This document shows positions 1 through 10,264 of a stretch of 64,000 nt of DNA, piece after piece. The stretch lies in the NCBI RefSeq assembly GCF_019645835.1, contig NZ_CP080998.1, positions 4,402,001-4,466,000 of the forward strand, written 5' to 3'. The position numbers and the translations under genes were made by a program. The stretch's first letter is position 1. Each line of letters begins with the position of its first letter. Below the pieces are notes generated by a model. The model searched no databases and had not been told where the DNA came from. It was given only the letters and a program-made list of their open reading frames with translations. The stretch is from Mycolicibacterium holsaticum DSM 44478 = JCM 12374 (lineage in GTDB: Bacteria > Actinomycetota > Actinomycetes > Mycobacteriales > Mycobacteriaceae).

Positions 1-1173
1 AGGCTTGGTCAGCAGCTTGAGCATGACCGGCTGACTGCGGGAGTGGTCTTGGCTGGGCCGCGGCTTGACACGGTCACGTGCCAGTGCCGGCGCGCCGTAA
101 CCCTCGACGCACTCCGGATCCGGGCCGTCCAACGGCAGACCGGTGAAGAATTTCGCGGCCATGCAGCCGCCGCGGCAGCTGTCGTAGTGGTCGCAGCTGC
201 CGCACGCGCCCGCCGACTGCGGTTCGCGAAGCTCCCGAAACAGCGGTGCGTTCTTCCACACATTCTGAAATCCGGTGCCGAAACCACTATCGCGCAACAC
301 GTTTCCTGCGAGGAACCGGTCGTGGATGGCGAACGGGCAGGCGTAGACGTCGCCGATCGGGTCGATGAGGCACACCACGCGACCGGCGCCGCACAGGTTG
401 AGACCGGCCAGCGCACCGGGTTCGCCCAGCCCCGAAAGGTGGAAGAAGGAGTCCCCGGTCAGCACGCGGTCCCCCTTGGCCACCAGCCAGTCGTAGAGCT
501 GGACCTGCTGTTCGGCGGTCGGGTGCAATTCGTCCCACACGTCGGCGCCGCGCCCGGAGGGACGCAGCCGGGTGATCCGCAGCGTTGCCCCGTAGTGCGC
601 TGCCAGAGCGGCGAATTCGTCGAGCTGGTCGACGTTGTGGCGGGTGACGACGACGGAGATCTTGGCGTCCTTGAACCCGGCGTCAGCCAGGTTCTGCAGG
701 GCCCTGGTCGCCATCGCAAACGAGCCCGCGCCGCGGATGGCGTCGTTGACCTCCGCGGTTGCCCCGTCGAGGGAGATCTGCACGTCGACGTAGTCGCTGG
801 CGGCCAGCCGGGTCGCCACCTCGGGGGTGATGCGCACGCCGTTGGTGGAGAACTTCACGCCCACGTGGTGCTCGGTGGCGTAGTCGACGAGTTCCCAGAA
901 GTCCGGGCGCACAGTCGGTTCCCCGCCACCGATGTTGACGTAGAACACCTGCATACGCATCAGCTCGTCGATGATGTCCTTGCACTGCTGGGTGGTCAGT
1001 TCGCGCGGATCACGCTTACCGGACGAGGACAGGCAGTGCGTGCAGGCGAGGTTACATGCGTAGGTGAGCTCCCAGGTCAAACAAATCGGTGCGTCCAGGC
1101 CGTGCTCGAACTGCTCGATCAGACGGGGAACGGGTTGTGGCGCCGGGGCAAGCGCCGAATCGGTTGGCGTCAT
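1..1173 (-). CDS. mftC: Mycofactocin radical SAM maturase MftC (3' end cut by window edge)
   Basis: MftC is the radical SAM/SPASM enzyme that oxidatively decarboxylates the C-terminal tyrosine of MftA and crosslinks it to the preceding valine, the first step of mycofactocin synthesis. The reading frame runs from ATG at 1173 to the window edge without a stop, giving 391 codons, so only the extreme C-terminus is missing. It carries the radical SAM CxxxCxxC motif (Cys40, Cys44, Cys47, read as CNLACTHC), the GGGEP motif, and a SPASM cysteine set towards the C-terminus (CGAGRVVC, then CGSCDHYDSC). The start codon overlaps the mftB stop as ATGA, so the two are probably translationally coupled. Identity rests on the motifs plus direct linkage to mftA and mftB. 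Confidence 0.96.
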   Translation of the reverse strand, partial: MTPTDSALAPAPQPVPRLIEQFEHGLDAPICLTWELTYACNLACTHCLSSSGKRDPRELTTQQCKDIIDELMRMQVFYVNIGGGEPTVRPDFWELVDYATEHHVGVKFSTNGVRITPEVATRLAASDYVDVQISLDGATAEVNDAIRGAGSFAMATRALQNLADAGFKDAKISVVVTRHNVDQLDEFAALAAHYGATLRITRLRPSGRGADVWDELHPTAEQQVQLYDWLVAKGDRVLTGDSFFHLSGLGEPGALAGLNLCGAGRVVCLIDPIGDVYACPFAIHDRFLAGNVLRDSGFGTGFQNVWKNAPLFRELREPQSAGACGSCDHYDSCRGGCMAAKFFTGLPLDGPDPECVEGYGAPALARDRVKPRPSQDHSRSQPVMLKLLTKP

Positions 1174-1469
1174 TGGGGCACCAGCATTTTCGATTGGACA
1201 AGCACACCGAGTGCCTGCAGGTACGGAGCCTGTTGCGCATCGTCGACACCGGCGGCGCGACAGGCGGATCGGGCATCGGGATGATCGCCGAGCGTGTTGA
1301 CCACCTCGACGATGGTCCGGTTCTTCAGGAACGACAGCTTGCGCGTGCCGAAGTGGTACAACAGCGCCCCGAACGGCTCGGGCCGCACCGCCACCTGGTG
1401 GTGCAGCCGCCAGCCACGTTCAGGGTCGAATGCGGTGTCCGCGGAAGACACCGCCATCGGCGAAGCCAC
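1170..1469 (-). CDS. mftB: Mycofactocin peptide chaperone MftB
   Basis: MftB is a small RRE-type chaperone that binds the MftA precursor and presents it to MftC. The protein is 99 aa from GTG 1469, or 95 aa from ATG 1457. The GTG is preferred because it lies two bases after the mftA stop with a weak GGGG about 10 bases upstream; neither start has a strong ribosome binding site. The sequence shows the family features: an N-terminal [27 protein letters not shown] stretch (partly [18 protein letters not shown]) and a helical C-terminal half ending in LVPQ. Its TGA overlaps the mftC ATG. The function comes from family and context; only the exact start is uncertain. Confidence 0.93.
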   Translation of the reverse strand: MASPMAVSSADTAFDPERGWRLHHQVAVRPEPFGALLYHFGTRKLSFLKNRTIVEVVNTLGDHPDARSACRAAGVDDAQQAPYLQALGVLVQSKMLVPQ

Positions 1470-1471
1470 GG

Positions 1472-1564
1472 TCAGTAGACCCCGCACATCCCGTCGATCG
1501 ACACCTCTTCGACCAGGGTCTCGGTCACCAGTTCGACGTCCTCGACCTGCTGATTCGGTTCCAT
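1472..1564 (-). CDS. mftA: Mycofactocin precursor peptide MftA (30 aa)
   Basis: This very short gene encodes the ribosomal precursor of the redox cofactor mycofactocin. It reads from ATG 1564 to TGA at 1472 and gives a 30-residue acidic peptide beginning [13 protein letters not shown] and ending with the invariant core IDGMCGVY. The final Val-Tyr pair is what MftC decarboxylates and crosslinks, and it is intact. The AAAGGTGG on the minus strand at about 1570-1577 (with GGCTCCCA between) is a suitable ribosome binding site. It is followed after two bases by mftB and then mftC, the standard order, and is divergent from mftR. Confidence 0.97.
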   Translation of the reverse strand: MEPNQQVEDVELVTETLVEEVSIDGMCGVY

Positions 1565-1597
1565 TGGGAGCCACCTTTCGTGTCACGGTTCTCGACA

Positions 1598-1617
1598 ATT
1601 GTGATCGAGGTCGCAAT
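1598..1617. promoter_or_regulatory. Candidate MftR operator between mftA and mftR
   Basis: An imperfect 20-bp palindrome (ATTGTGATCGAGGTCGCAAT, seven of ten half-site pairs matching) lies midway between the divergent mftA and mftR starts. TetR-family regulators usually bind such sites in the intergenic region they share with their target, so control of mftA-B-C by MftR is inferred. Its position and symmetry are visible; binding is not shown. Confidence 0.4.
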
Positions 1618-1656
1618 AATATGGCATCGAGTGCCGTAATGAAAGGTGGGGGTCTG

Positions 1657-2289
1657 ATGAGTCCGGATTCCCCGCACCCGAGCCGCCCGCCGGGAGCCGT
1701 CGGGGTGCGCGTGGGGCGTCGGCGTTCCACGACCACCGACCACGTCAGCAACGTGGCCATCGACCTGTTCGCCGCGCGCGGATTCGACGGGGTCAGCGTC
1801 GACGACGTCGCCGAGGCGGCCGGCATCGCACGTCGCACGTTGTTTCGTTACTACCCCTCCAAGAACGCGCTGCCGTGGGGTGATTTCGACGCGCATCTGG
1901 ACCATCTGCGCGAACTGCTCGCCGACCTCGACCCGGCCGTGCCGATCGGTGAGGCGCTGCGCACCGCCCTCTTGGCGTTCAACACCTTCGACGAGGCCGA
2001 GACGGCCCGACACCGGCAGCGGATGCGGGTGATCCTGGAAACCGCTGAACTACAGGCATATTCGATGACGATGTACGCAGGTTGGCGCACGGTGGTCGCC
2101 GCGTTCGTGGCGCGGCGACTGGGTGCCAAGCCCAATGATCTGGCACCGCAGACGGTGGCGTGGACCATGCTGGGGGTGGCGCTGTCGGCCTACGAACACT
2201 GGCTGGCCGACGAGACGGTTTCCTTGGCGCAGGCGCTCGGGGCGGCGTTCGACACGGTCAGCGACGGACTGTCGGCACTGGAACGCTGA
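1657..2289 (+). CDS. mftR: TetR-family mycofactocin system regulator MftR
   Basis: This is a 210-residue TetR repressor divergent from mftA. The N-terminal helix-turn-helix (about residues 25-70) is clear: [19 protein letters not shown] followed by [19 protein letters not shown]. The C-terminal half is an all-helical ligand domain. MftR of mycobacteria is reported to respond to acyl-CoA and to control the mycofactocin genes. ATG 1657 was chosen because AAAGGTGGGGG sits just upstream; in-frame ATGs at 1621 and 1639 are alternatives. The family call is very secure and the name follows from position. Confidence 0.93.
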   Translation: MSPDSPHPSRPPGAVGVRVGRRRSTTTDHVSNVAIDLFAARGFDGVSVDDVAEAAGIARRTLFRYYPSKNALPWGDFDAHLDHLRELLADLDPAVPIGEALRTALLAFNTFDEAETARHRQRMRVILETAELQAYSMTMYAGWRTVVAAFVARRLGAKPNDLAPQTVAWTMLGVALSAYEHWLADETVSLAQALGAAFDTVSDGLSALER

Positions 2290-2329
2290 AACGCTGAGCG
2301 GATCGCGGGCGGCGACGCTAACTTGGGGG

Positions 2330-3976
2330 ATGCCCGGAAAGAAAACTGGACAGGCGCTGCTGTTTGACGCATTGCGGACCAAAGGCACCGCGTTCACCCA
2401 TGACGAACGCCGCGAGTTCGGTCTGCTTGGCCTGCTGCCCACCGCCGAGAAGACGCTGGACCAGCAGGCCGAGCACTGCTGGCACGAGTTCTGCAGGCGC
2501 CGTGAGGATATCGACAAGCACATCTATCTACGTTCGCTGCAGGATCGCAACGAAACCCTGTTCTACCGGGTGCTGAGCGACCACATCGCCGACACGATGC
2601 CGATCGTCTACACCCCCACCGTCGGGGACGCCTGCCAGCGGTTCAGCGAGATCTACCAGCGGCCACGCGGGTTGTTCGTGTCCTATCCGGACCGGCAACG
2701 GCTGCGCGAGGTACTGCGCAACCGGCCATCCCGTGACGTCGACGTCATCGTCGTCACCGACGGTCAGCGCATCCTCGGACTCGGCGACCAAGGCATCGGC
2801 GGGATGGGTATTCCCGTCGGCAAGCTCTCGCTCTACACCCTCATCGGCGGCATCGACCCGGCCCGCACCCTGCCGATCGTGCTGGACGTCGGCACCGACA
2901 ACGCCGAGTTGCTCGAGGATCCGCAGTATCTGGGCTGGCGTCACCGTCGGATCGACGGCGACGAGTATTACGCGTTCATCGACGAATTCGTCGGCACGGT
3001 CAAGGACGAACTGCCCGATGTGCTGCTGCAGTGGGAGGATTTCGCGACCGCGCACGCGCTGCCGATTCTGCAGCGTTACCGCGACGAGGTGCTGACGTTC
3101 AACGACGACATCCAGGGCACCGCGGCGGTCACCCTCGGCGCACTGCACGGCGCGGCCAAGGCCGCGGGCCGCCCGTTGTCACAGCAGCAGGTGGTCATGC
3201 TGGGCGCCGGTTCGGCGGGCATCGGGGTGCTGGAGATGGTGCACCGCCAGATGGTTTCCGAAGGGCTGACGCCGCAGCAGGCCGCCGCGCAGATCTGGGT
3301 CGTCGACATCAAGGGCCTGCTCACCGACGACCGCACCGACCTGACCCCCGGCCAGCTCGGGTTCGCCCAGCCGGCCGCCCGTGTCGCCGGATGGGAGCTG
3401 TCCGGGCCGGCCCAACTGGCCGACGTCGTGCATCACGTCGAGGTTGGTGTGCTGATCGGGCTGTCCACTGCGGCAGGGGCTTTCACCGAACAGATTGTGC
3501 GCGAGATGGCGGCAAAGGCTGCGCGGCCGATCATCTTCCCGCTGTCCAACCCGACCAGCCGCGCCGAGGCCCATCCGGCCGAGCTCGACGAATGGACCCA
3601 GGGGCGCGCGCTGATCGCCACCGGCTCCCCGTTCGCAGCGGTGCGCCGCGAGGGCGTCGAGCGCGCGATCGCCCAGTGCAACAACGCCTACATCTTCCCC
3701 GCGATGGGCCTGGCCGTCACCGCCGCGCAGGCCACCCGGGTCACCGACGAGATGATGCGCGCCGCCGCGGCCGCGCTGGGCGACGCCTCACCGGCGCTGA
3801 CCGACGCGGACCGACCGTTGTTGCCGACCTGGTCCGACGTCCCTGAGATCGCCGGGCGCATCGCGCAGGCCGTCGCCGTTCAGGCCGTCACCGACGGCGT
3901 GGCCCCGCACCGCAGCCCGGCCGAACTGTCGGCCAGGATCGCCGAGGTGCGGTGGACCCCGGAATACCGCGGCTGA
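2330..3976 (+). CDS. mez: NAD(P)-dependent malic enzyme (oxaloacetate-decarboxylating)
   Basis: Malic enzyme oxidatively decarboxylates malate to pyruvate with NAD(P)+, linking the TCA cycle to gluconeogenesis and supplying reductant for lipid synthesis. The 548-residue product matches, as I recall, the length of M. tuberculosis Mez. Visible family features are the N-terminal malic domain with MPIVYTPTVGDACQ near residue 92, the VVTDGQRILGLGDQGIGGMG signature, the substrate region VLTFNDDIQGTAAV, and the Rossmann motif GAGSAGIG. The ATG at 2330 follows GGGGG with no spacing, so translation may be leaderless or use a weak site. It stands alone between mftR and the sigma factor gene. Confidence 0.95.
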   Translation: MPGKKTGQALLFDALRTKGTAFTHDERREFGLLGLLPTAEKTLDQQAEHCWHEFCRRREDIDKHIYLRSLQDRNETLFYRVLSDHIADTMPIVYTPTVGDACQRFSEIYQRPRGLFVSYPDRQRLREVLRNRPSRDVDVIVVTDGQRILGLGDQGIGGMGIPVGKLSLYTLIGGIDPARTLPIVLDVGTDNAELLEDPQYLGWRHRRIDGDEYYAFIDEFVGTVKDELPDVLLQWEDFATAHALPILQRYRDEVLTFNDDIQGTAAVTLGALHGAAKAAGRPLSQQQVVMLGAGSAGIGVLEMVHRQMVSEGLTPQQAAAQIWVVDIKGLLTDDRTDLTPGQLGFAQPAARVAGWELSGPAQLADVVHHVEVGVLIGLSTAAGAFTEQIVREMAAKAARPIIFPLSNPTSRAEAHPAELDEWTQGRALIATGSPFAAVRREGVERAIAQCNNAYIFPAMGLAVTAAQATRVTDEMMRAAAAALGDASPALTDADRPLLPTWSDVPEIAGRIAQAVAVQAVTDGVAPHRSPAELSARIAEVRWTPEYRG

Positions 3977-4031
3977 AAAAAGTTTCGCCGGAAGGCGTCG
4001 GAGTTCGGGCCCGGTTGGCGACGATAAAGGT

Positions 4032-4556
4032 GTGAGCGCCGAATCGGATGGCGACGACGCTCCCCGGGCCTTGTTGGCGCTGTACGACGACGCACTGCCG
4101 GTGGTTTACGGCTACTTCGTTCGGCGCTGCGGGGACCGGGGCACCGCCGAAGACCTGACGTCGGAGACCTTTCTGGCGGCGATGGATGCCGCGAGAAAAG
4201 CGACTCCCCCGCCGATCAGTGTTCGGTGGCTGCTCGGGGTGGCGCGCCACAAACTGGCCGACCACTACCGCCGCCGTCCCGACCGGTTCTCCGTTCCCGT
4301 CGCCGAGCTGCCCGAACCGCTCGACGCGCCCGACGACTGGGACGTCGAACTGGACCGCATCGTCGCCGAGAGCGTGCTCGCAAAACTGTCCGAACAGCAT
4401 CGCACCGTGTTGGCGCTGCGCTACATGGACGACTGTTCGGTGCCCGAGTGCGCCGAGTTGATCGGCCGAACCGTGCACGCCACCGAGGCGCTGTTGGTGC
4501 GGGCCCGCCGCGCCTTCAGATCTCACTACCCGGCGCCGGAAGGAGGGAAGCCGTGA
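4032..4556 (+). CDS. ECF-type RNA polymerase sigma factor
   Basis: A 174-residue extracytoplasmic-function sigma factor. Region 2 spans about residues 12-80 (LYDDALPVVYGYFVRRCGD, GTAEDLTSETFLAAM, WLLGVARHKLADHYRRR) and region 4 about 120-165 (LSEQHRTVLALRYMDDCSV, then ECAELIGRTVHATEALLVRARRAFR). GTG 4032 has AAAGG just upstream. Its TGA overlaps the GTG of the following VOC gene within GTGA, and a strong AGGAGGG precedes that start, so the two are co-translated. A conventional membrane anti-sigma gene is absent; the next gene's N-terminus may fill that role. The subgroup is not assigned. Confidence 0.92.
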   Translation: MSAESDGDDAPRALLALYDDALPVVYGYFVRRCGDRGTAEDLTSETFLAAMDAARKATPPPISVRWLLGVARHKLADHYRRRPDRFSVPVAELPEPLDAPDDWDVELDRIVAESVLAKLSEQHRTVLALRYMDDCSVPECAELIGRTVHATEALLVRARRAFRSHYPAPEGGKP

Positions 4557-5836
4557 ACAACAGCCATGACCCGTTGTCCGTGCTGCATGGCGACGAACTT
4601 CCCGTCCAACCCGATCCGGCGTTCGCGGCTGGGCTGCGCGCGCGCCTCGAATCCGCAGTGTCCCTTCCCAACCGAACGCAAGGAGTTGTCATGAGTGGCA
4701 CCGATACCGCGATCGCCGAACTCACCGAACCCGCAACCGTGGCACCCAGCGTGCCCCGGTCGGCGGCGCTGCCGTACCTGGCGGTGTCCAACGCACGCGA
4801 GGCCATCGCCTGGTACGTGGACGCGCTGGGCGCCACGGTGGTCGGCGAGCCGATCGTGATGGACGACGGGCGCATCGGCCACGCGGAGCTGGCTCTGGCA
4901 GGCGGCATGTTCTACCTCGCCGACGAATATCCGGAGATCGGTATGAAATCCCCTGCCCCGAGGTCGGTCTCGGTGATGCTGATGTTGGGCGTACCCGACG
5001 CCGACGCCGCCGTCGAGCGTGCCCGCGAGCACGGGGCGACCGTACAGCAGGAGGTGCGCGAGGCCCACGGCTCGCGGCGCGCCACCATCGTCGACCCGTT
5101 CGGACACCGCTGGACGCTCAGCGGTCCGGTGACCGGCGCGCTGACCCCGATCCAGCACGGCGACGTCGGCTTCGTCTCGGTGCGCACGCCGGACGCCGAC
5201 CGGGCGGCGGCGTTCTACGGTCACGTGCTGGGCTGGACGTACGACCCGGCGACGCGGCGGGTCACCAACACCGAGCAGCCCGTCGGCATCGCCAGCGTTT
5301 CCGGTGCGCCCGGGATGCTGTGCTGCTACGCGGTCACCGATCTCGCGGCAGCGCGCCAGTCCATCATCGACGGCGGTGGCAGCGTCGGTAAGGTGCAGGA
5401 GCACGACTTCGGCACCGTGCTGGACGCGACCGACCCGGCCGGAGCCGCCTTTGCGGTGCTCGAACCCGCGCCCGGTACACCCCGACCGAAGCTCAACGGT
5501 GCTGGGCCAGGCGAGCTTTCGTACATCACCTACGAGGTGCCGAACTCGACGGCGTTCAAGGCGTTCTACAGCCGGATACTGTTCTGGTCGTTTGAACCCG
5601 GCCGGATCGACGACGGTTGGGGCATTCAGCACACCCATCCGATGGCGGGGGCGGCCGGTGGCGGCGCCCAGTCGGTGACCGTGCCGATGTGGACCGTCGA
5701 GGACGTCGACGCCGCGGTCACCCGGGTGGTCGAGGCCGGCGGCACGGTGATCGACCCGCCGTCGCAGCAGCCGTACGGAAAGTCGGCGCAGTGCACTGAT
5801 GATCAGGGCACCCGCTTCTACCTCGGCGAGCACTAG
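4553..5836 (+). CDS. Triple VOC (glyoxalase/bleomycin-resistance) domain protein coupled to the ECF sigma factor
   Basis: A 427-residue protein with three consecutive VOC modules at about residues 65-180, 205-310 and 325-427. Each starts with a typical strand-helix pattern (YLAVSNAREAIAWYVDALGA; VSVRTPDADRAAAFYGHVLG; YEVPNSTAFKAFYSRILFW). VOC proteins bind metals or small toxic or antibiotic-like molecules; no substrate can be named. The first 46 residues (DPLSVLHG, then DPAFAAGLRARLESAV) resemble short segments that accompany ECF sigma genes in actinobacteria and may contact the sigma factor. GTG 4553 has AGGAGGG upstream. A second start, ATG 4691, has its own AAGGAG and would give the VOC part alone. 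Confidence 0.88.
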   Translation: MNNSHDPLSVLHGDELPVQPDPAFAAGLRARLESAVSLPNRTQGVVMSGTDTAIAELTEPATVAPSVPRSAALPYLAVSNAREAIAWYVDALGATVVGEPIVMDDGRIGHAELALAGGMFYLADEYPEIGMKSPAPRSVSVMLMLGVPDADAAVERAREHGATVQQEVREAHGSRRATIVDPFGHRWTLSGPVTGALTPIQHGDVGFVSVRTPDADRAAAFYGHVLGWTYDPATRRVTNTEQPVGIASVSGAPGMLCCYAVTDLAAARQSIIDGGGSVGKVQEHDFGTVLDATDPAGAAFAVLEPAPGTPRPKLNGAGPGELSYITYEVPNSTAFKAFYSRILFWSFEPGRIDDGWGIQHTHPMAGAAGGGAQSVTVPMWTVEDVDAAVTRVVEAGGTVIDPPSQQPYGKSAQCTDDQGTRFYLGEH

Positions 5837-5841
5837 GGATT

Positions 5842-5882
5842 TCGGCGCGCTTATGCCCCGCCAGCGGCCATGAGCGCGCCGA
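5842..5882. terminator. Hairpin between convergent genes
   Basis: Two 14-base arms (5842-5855 TCGGCGCGCTTATG and 5869-5882 CATGAGCGCGCCGA) pair with a single T-G wobble around a 13-base loop. It lies exactly between the VOC stop at 5836 and the convergent reductase stop at 5888, so it can end transcription in both directions. No T-tract follows, as is common in mycobacteria. It may also be a copy of a dispersed palindrome. Confidence 0.6.
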
Positions 5883-5887
5883 CATCG

Positions 5888-7069
5888 CTATGCGGAAGGC
5901 AGCACCTCGGCGATGGGGACGCCCGCGGCGATCTTGCTGCGGGTTTTCATCACCTTGCCCGGCATGCCGCCGCCGACCACGCCGGCCACCACGCCGTCGC
6001 GCTCGTAGAACGCCAGGAACTTGCGCCCGTCATCGGCGACGACGTGCACGGTATCGGTCGCTTCGGGTTCGCCGAGGCACTGGATCTTGACGTCGTACTG
6101 GTCGCTCCAGAAGTACGGCACGGCGCTCACCGCGGGCACCTCCTGGCCGAGCAGGGCGGGCACCAAAACCCGGGCCTGGTCAGCAACGTTGCTCCAATGT
6201 TCAACGCGCACTTGATGTCCCACGGTGTTGCGCCAGGATGCGACGTCTCCGATCGCCCAGACATTGGCAACGTTGGTCTTGCCGACCGCGTCGCAGACGA
6301 CGCCGTTGTCCAGTTCGATGCCGGAGCCCTCCAGCCAGTCGGTGGCAGGCTGTGAGCCGATCCCGACGACGACGATGTCGGCGTCGAGTTCGGTGCCGTC
6401 GCTCAGGACCACCTTCTCCACCCGATCGGTGCCGCTCACCCCGGAGACTCCGACGCCGCAGTAGACGTCGACGCCTTCGGCGCGGTGCAGCCGGGCCACC
6501 AGTTCACCGATCTGCTGGCCGAGTACCGACGCCAGCGGCGCGGGCTGCGGTTCGACGAGCGACACCGCCACGCCAAGCTTGCGCAGGCTGGCCGCGACCT
6601 CGCAGCCGATGAACCCGGCGCCGACGACGACCGCGCGCCGCGCCGATGCCGCCTCCCGGCGCAGCGCGAGGCTCTCGTCGAAGTTGCGCAGCACGTGGAT
6701 CCCGGCGAGGTCCGGAAACGACGAAATCCGTTTGGGGACCAGCCCGGTCGCGATGATCAGCTCGTCGTAGCCCAGCTCGCCGCCGTCGGCCAGCGTCAGC
6801 GTCTTGGTGGCCGTGTCGACCGAGCGTGCACCGTTGGAAAGGAGCACGGTGATGTCGTTCTCTTCGTAGAACTCCGCGGGCTTGAGCGTGACGTCGTCGG
6901 TCTCGGCGCGCAGAACTTCCTTGGACAGCGGGGGCCGGTCGTAGGGCAGGTGGTCCTCGTCGCTGACGATGGTCACCGGACCGGTGTAGTCCGAACGACG
7001 CAGTTGATCAGCTGTGCGGGCAGCCGCCAGCCCGCCACCGGCGATGACGATGCCCCTAGCAGTGGTCAT
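5888..7069 (-). CDS. FAD-dependent NAD(P)H ferredoxin/rubredoxin-type reductase
   Basis: This 393-residue flavoprotein belongs to the pyridine nucleotide-disulphide family of ferredoxin reductases, which pass electrons from NAD(P)H to a ferredoxin. The N-terminal FAD motif GGGLAAARTADQLR, the second dinucleotide-binding motif VVVGAGFIGCEVAASLRKLG near residue 145, and the distal FAD motif VWAIGDVA are all visible, followed by a reductase C-terminal domain. It is the likely orthologue of M. tuberculosis Rv0688, which also sits between the mft locus and an SDR gene. ATG 7069 is chosen over an upstream ATG at 7084. The ferredoxin partner is not in the window; a role in re-oxidising mycofactocin is only a guess from position. 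Confidence 0.9.
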   Translation of the reverse strand: MTTARGIVIAGGGLAAARTADQLRRSDYTGPVTIVSDEDHLPYDRPPLSKEVLRAETDDVTLKPAEFYEENDITVLLSNGARSVDTATKTLTLADGGELGYDELIIATGLVPKRISSFPDLAGIHVLRNFDESLALRREAASARRAVVVGAGFIGCEVAASLRKLGVAVSLVEPQPAPLASVLGQQIGELVARLHRAEGVDVYCGVGVSGVSGTDRVEKVVLSDGTELDADIVVVGIGSQPATDWLEGSGIELDNGVVCDAVGKTNVANVWAIGDVASWRNTVGHQVRVEHWSNVADQARVLVPALLGQEVPAVSAVPYFWSDQYDVKIQCLGEPEATDTVHVVADDGRKFLAFYERDGVVAGVVGGGMPGKVMKTRSKIAAGVPIAEVLPSA

Positions 7070-7126
7070 GCGGAGTTTGTACACGATGGCGTCGGCCTAC
7101 GGTGCGCCACCCTGGGCTTCCGAGGT

Positions 7127-7186
7127 GCGGGCAGACACCAACTCGCACATACCGCGCCTTTTCAGTGCGATTTCGCGTCTGCTCGC
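7127..7186. repeat. Intergenic inverted repeat
   Basis: Arms GCGGGCAGAC (7127-7136) and GTCTGCTCGC (7177-7186) are complementary at nine of ten positions and sit in the 127-base gap between the SDR and the reductase. The type resembles short GC-rich palindromes scattered between mycobacterial genes. A role in mRNA processing or as a repeat family member is possible; nothing shows which. Confidence 0.4.
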
Positions 7187-7196
7187 CGGGGAAAGC

Positions 7197-9096
<1,900 letters not shown>

Positions 9097-9115
9097 CTTT
9101 CGTACCTCTCGTTCC

Positions 9116-10192
9116 TCAGATTTGCAGAGTGCCGGTAGCCAAGGACACCACCCCCACCACCGCGCCGATCACGATCACGCCGAACAATGTCGCTTCCGCG
9201 GGGTGGAACACCCGCAGCCCACGCTCCCGACGTGCCTTGAAGTACAGCGCAGCGGCCGGCGCGTAGAGAATGCAGGACAGCAGCAGCTTGTCCATCCCGG
9301 CGGCATAGAGCAGGAACAACGTGTACACCGTCGCGATACCGGCGACGAGCATGTCGGGCGCCACCGATTTACCCTCACCGTAGGTCCCGCGTGTTGCCGT
9401 CAACTTCAGCGCATAGGCCGCCGCGAGCAGATACGGGATCAGGGACAGGGCGGCGGTCAGGTCCAACATGAAATCCAGTGCGTCGGCTGCGAACAACAAC
9501 GCCACCAGCAGCCACGAGGTCAGCGCCGCCGCCAGTGGAAGCAGGTTGAGCACGTTGATCGAAAAGATCTCGTTGAGCCGGGTGAGCTCGACCTCTTCGC
9601 TGACGGTGTCCCGGACCGGCGGGCCGACCACGCCCAGCACCGCAAACGTCGCTGCCGTAGAAAGCTTGTCGCCGAGGTAGGCACCGGAGATCACCGCGCC
9701 TGCCGCGATGGCCGGCGACACCCCGATCATCGTCGCGATACCGATCAGCCCGACACCCACAGTCCCCGCCGTGGTCCATGAGCTGCCGATCGACAAGGCC
9801 ACGATGCCGCAGATGACCGCGGTCGCGACGGAGAAGTAGCCCGGGGAGAGCACCTGAATGCCGTAGTAAACGAGGGTCGGGATGGTCCCGGACAGATTCC
9901 AGGTGCCGATCAGGGCACCGACGGCCAGCAGGATGAACAACGCGCTGGTGATCGATGACAGCGCGCCCTGACCGGCTTCCTGAACCTGGCTCCACTGGTG
10001 TCCGTTCTTCAGCGCGACGAGTGCCGCGACGGCGCAACACAATACGAGTGCCACCTGAACGGGCCCGTCGAGGGCATCGACGCCGAACAACGCGATCGCG
10101 CTCCCGATGAGCAGCGCGAGAGCTATCAGTGGGATGAGTGCATCGCTCAGCGATGGATCACGAATTCGCTCATCCTGCGGCGAGTCCGTCAT
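9116..10192 (-). CDS. Chimeric antiporter: NhaC-like N-terminus joined to ArcD-like C-terminus, probably degenerate
   Basis: The open frame gives 358 residues with about ten membrane helices. Residues about 75-230 read like an NhaC Na+/H+ antiporter (ALFILLAVGALIGTWNLSGT, ALSIGSSWTTAGTVGVGL, GAVISGAYLGDKLS). Residues from about 243 on read like the C-terminus of an arginine/ornithine exchanger of the APC family (LSLIPYLLAAAYALKL, LYAAGMDKLLLSCILYAP). The usual NhaC sequence after GDKLS (PLSDTTNLAP and about 40 residues more) is missing. It looks like two or more deletions that happened to stay in frame, matching the erosion of arcA next to it. It may be inactive; if expressed, its transport specificity cannot be predicted. 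ATG 10192 is preceded by an alternative GTG 10195. Confidence 0.75.
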   Translation of the reverse strand: MTDSPQDERIRDPSLSDALIPLIALALLIGSAIALFGVDALDGPVQVALVLCCAVAALVALKNGHQWSQVQEAGQGALSSITSALFILLAVGALIGTWNLSGTIPTLVYYGIQVLSPGYFSVATAVICGIVALSIGSSWTTAGTVGVGLIGIATMIGVSPAIAAGAVISGAYLGDKLSTAATFAVLGVVGPPVRDTVSEEVELTRLNEIFSINVLNLLPLAAALTSWLLVALLFAADALDFMLDLTAALSLIPYLLAAAYALKLTATRGTYGEGKSVAPDMLVAGIATVYTLFLLYAAGMDKLLLSCILYAPAAALYFKARRERGLRVFHPAEATLFGVIVIGAVVGVVSLATGTLQI

Positions 10193-10264
10193 CACCGCCC
10201 GCCTTCACCGCCGTCGTACGGCACGGCGGGACGCTATCAGTTCGACGAGACCTGCGCCGGAAAC

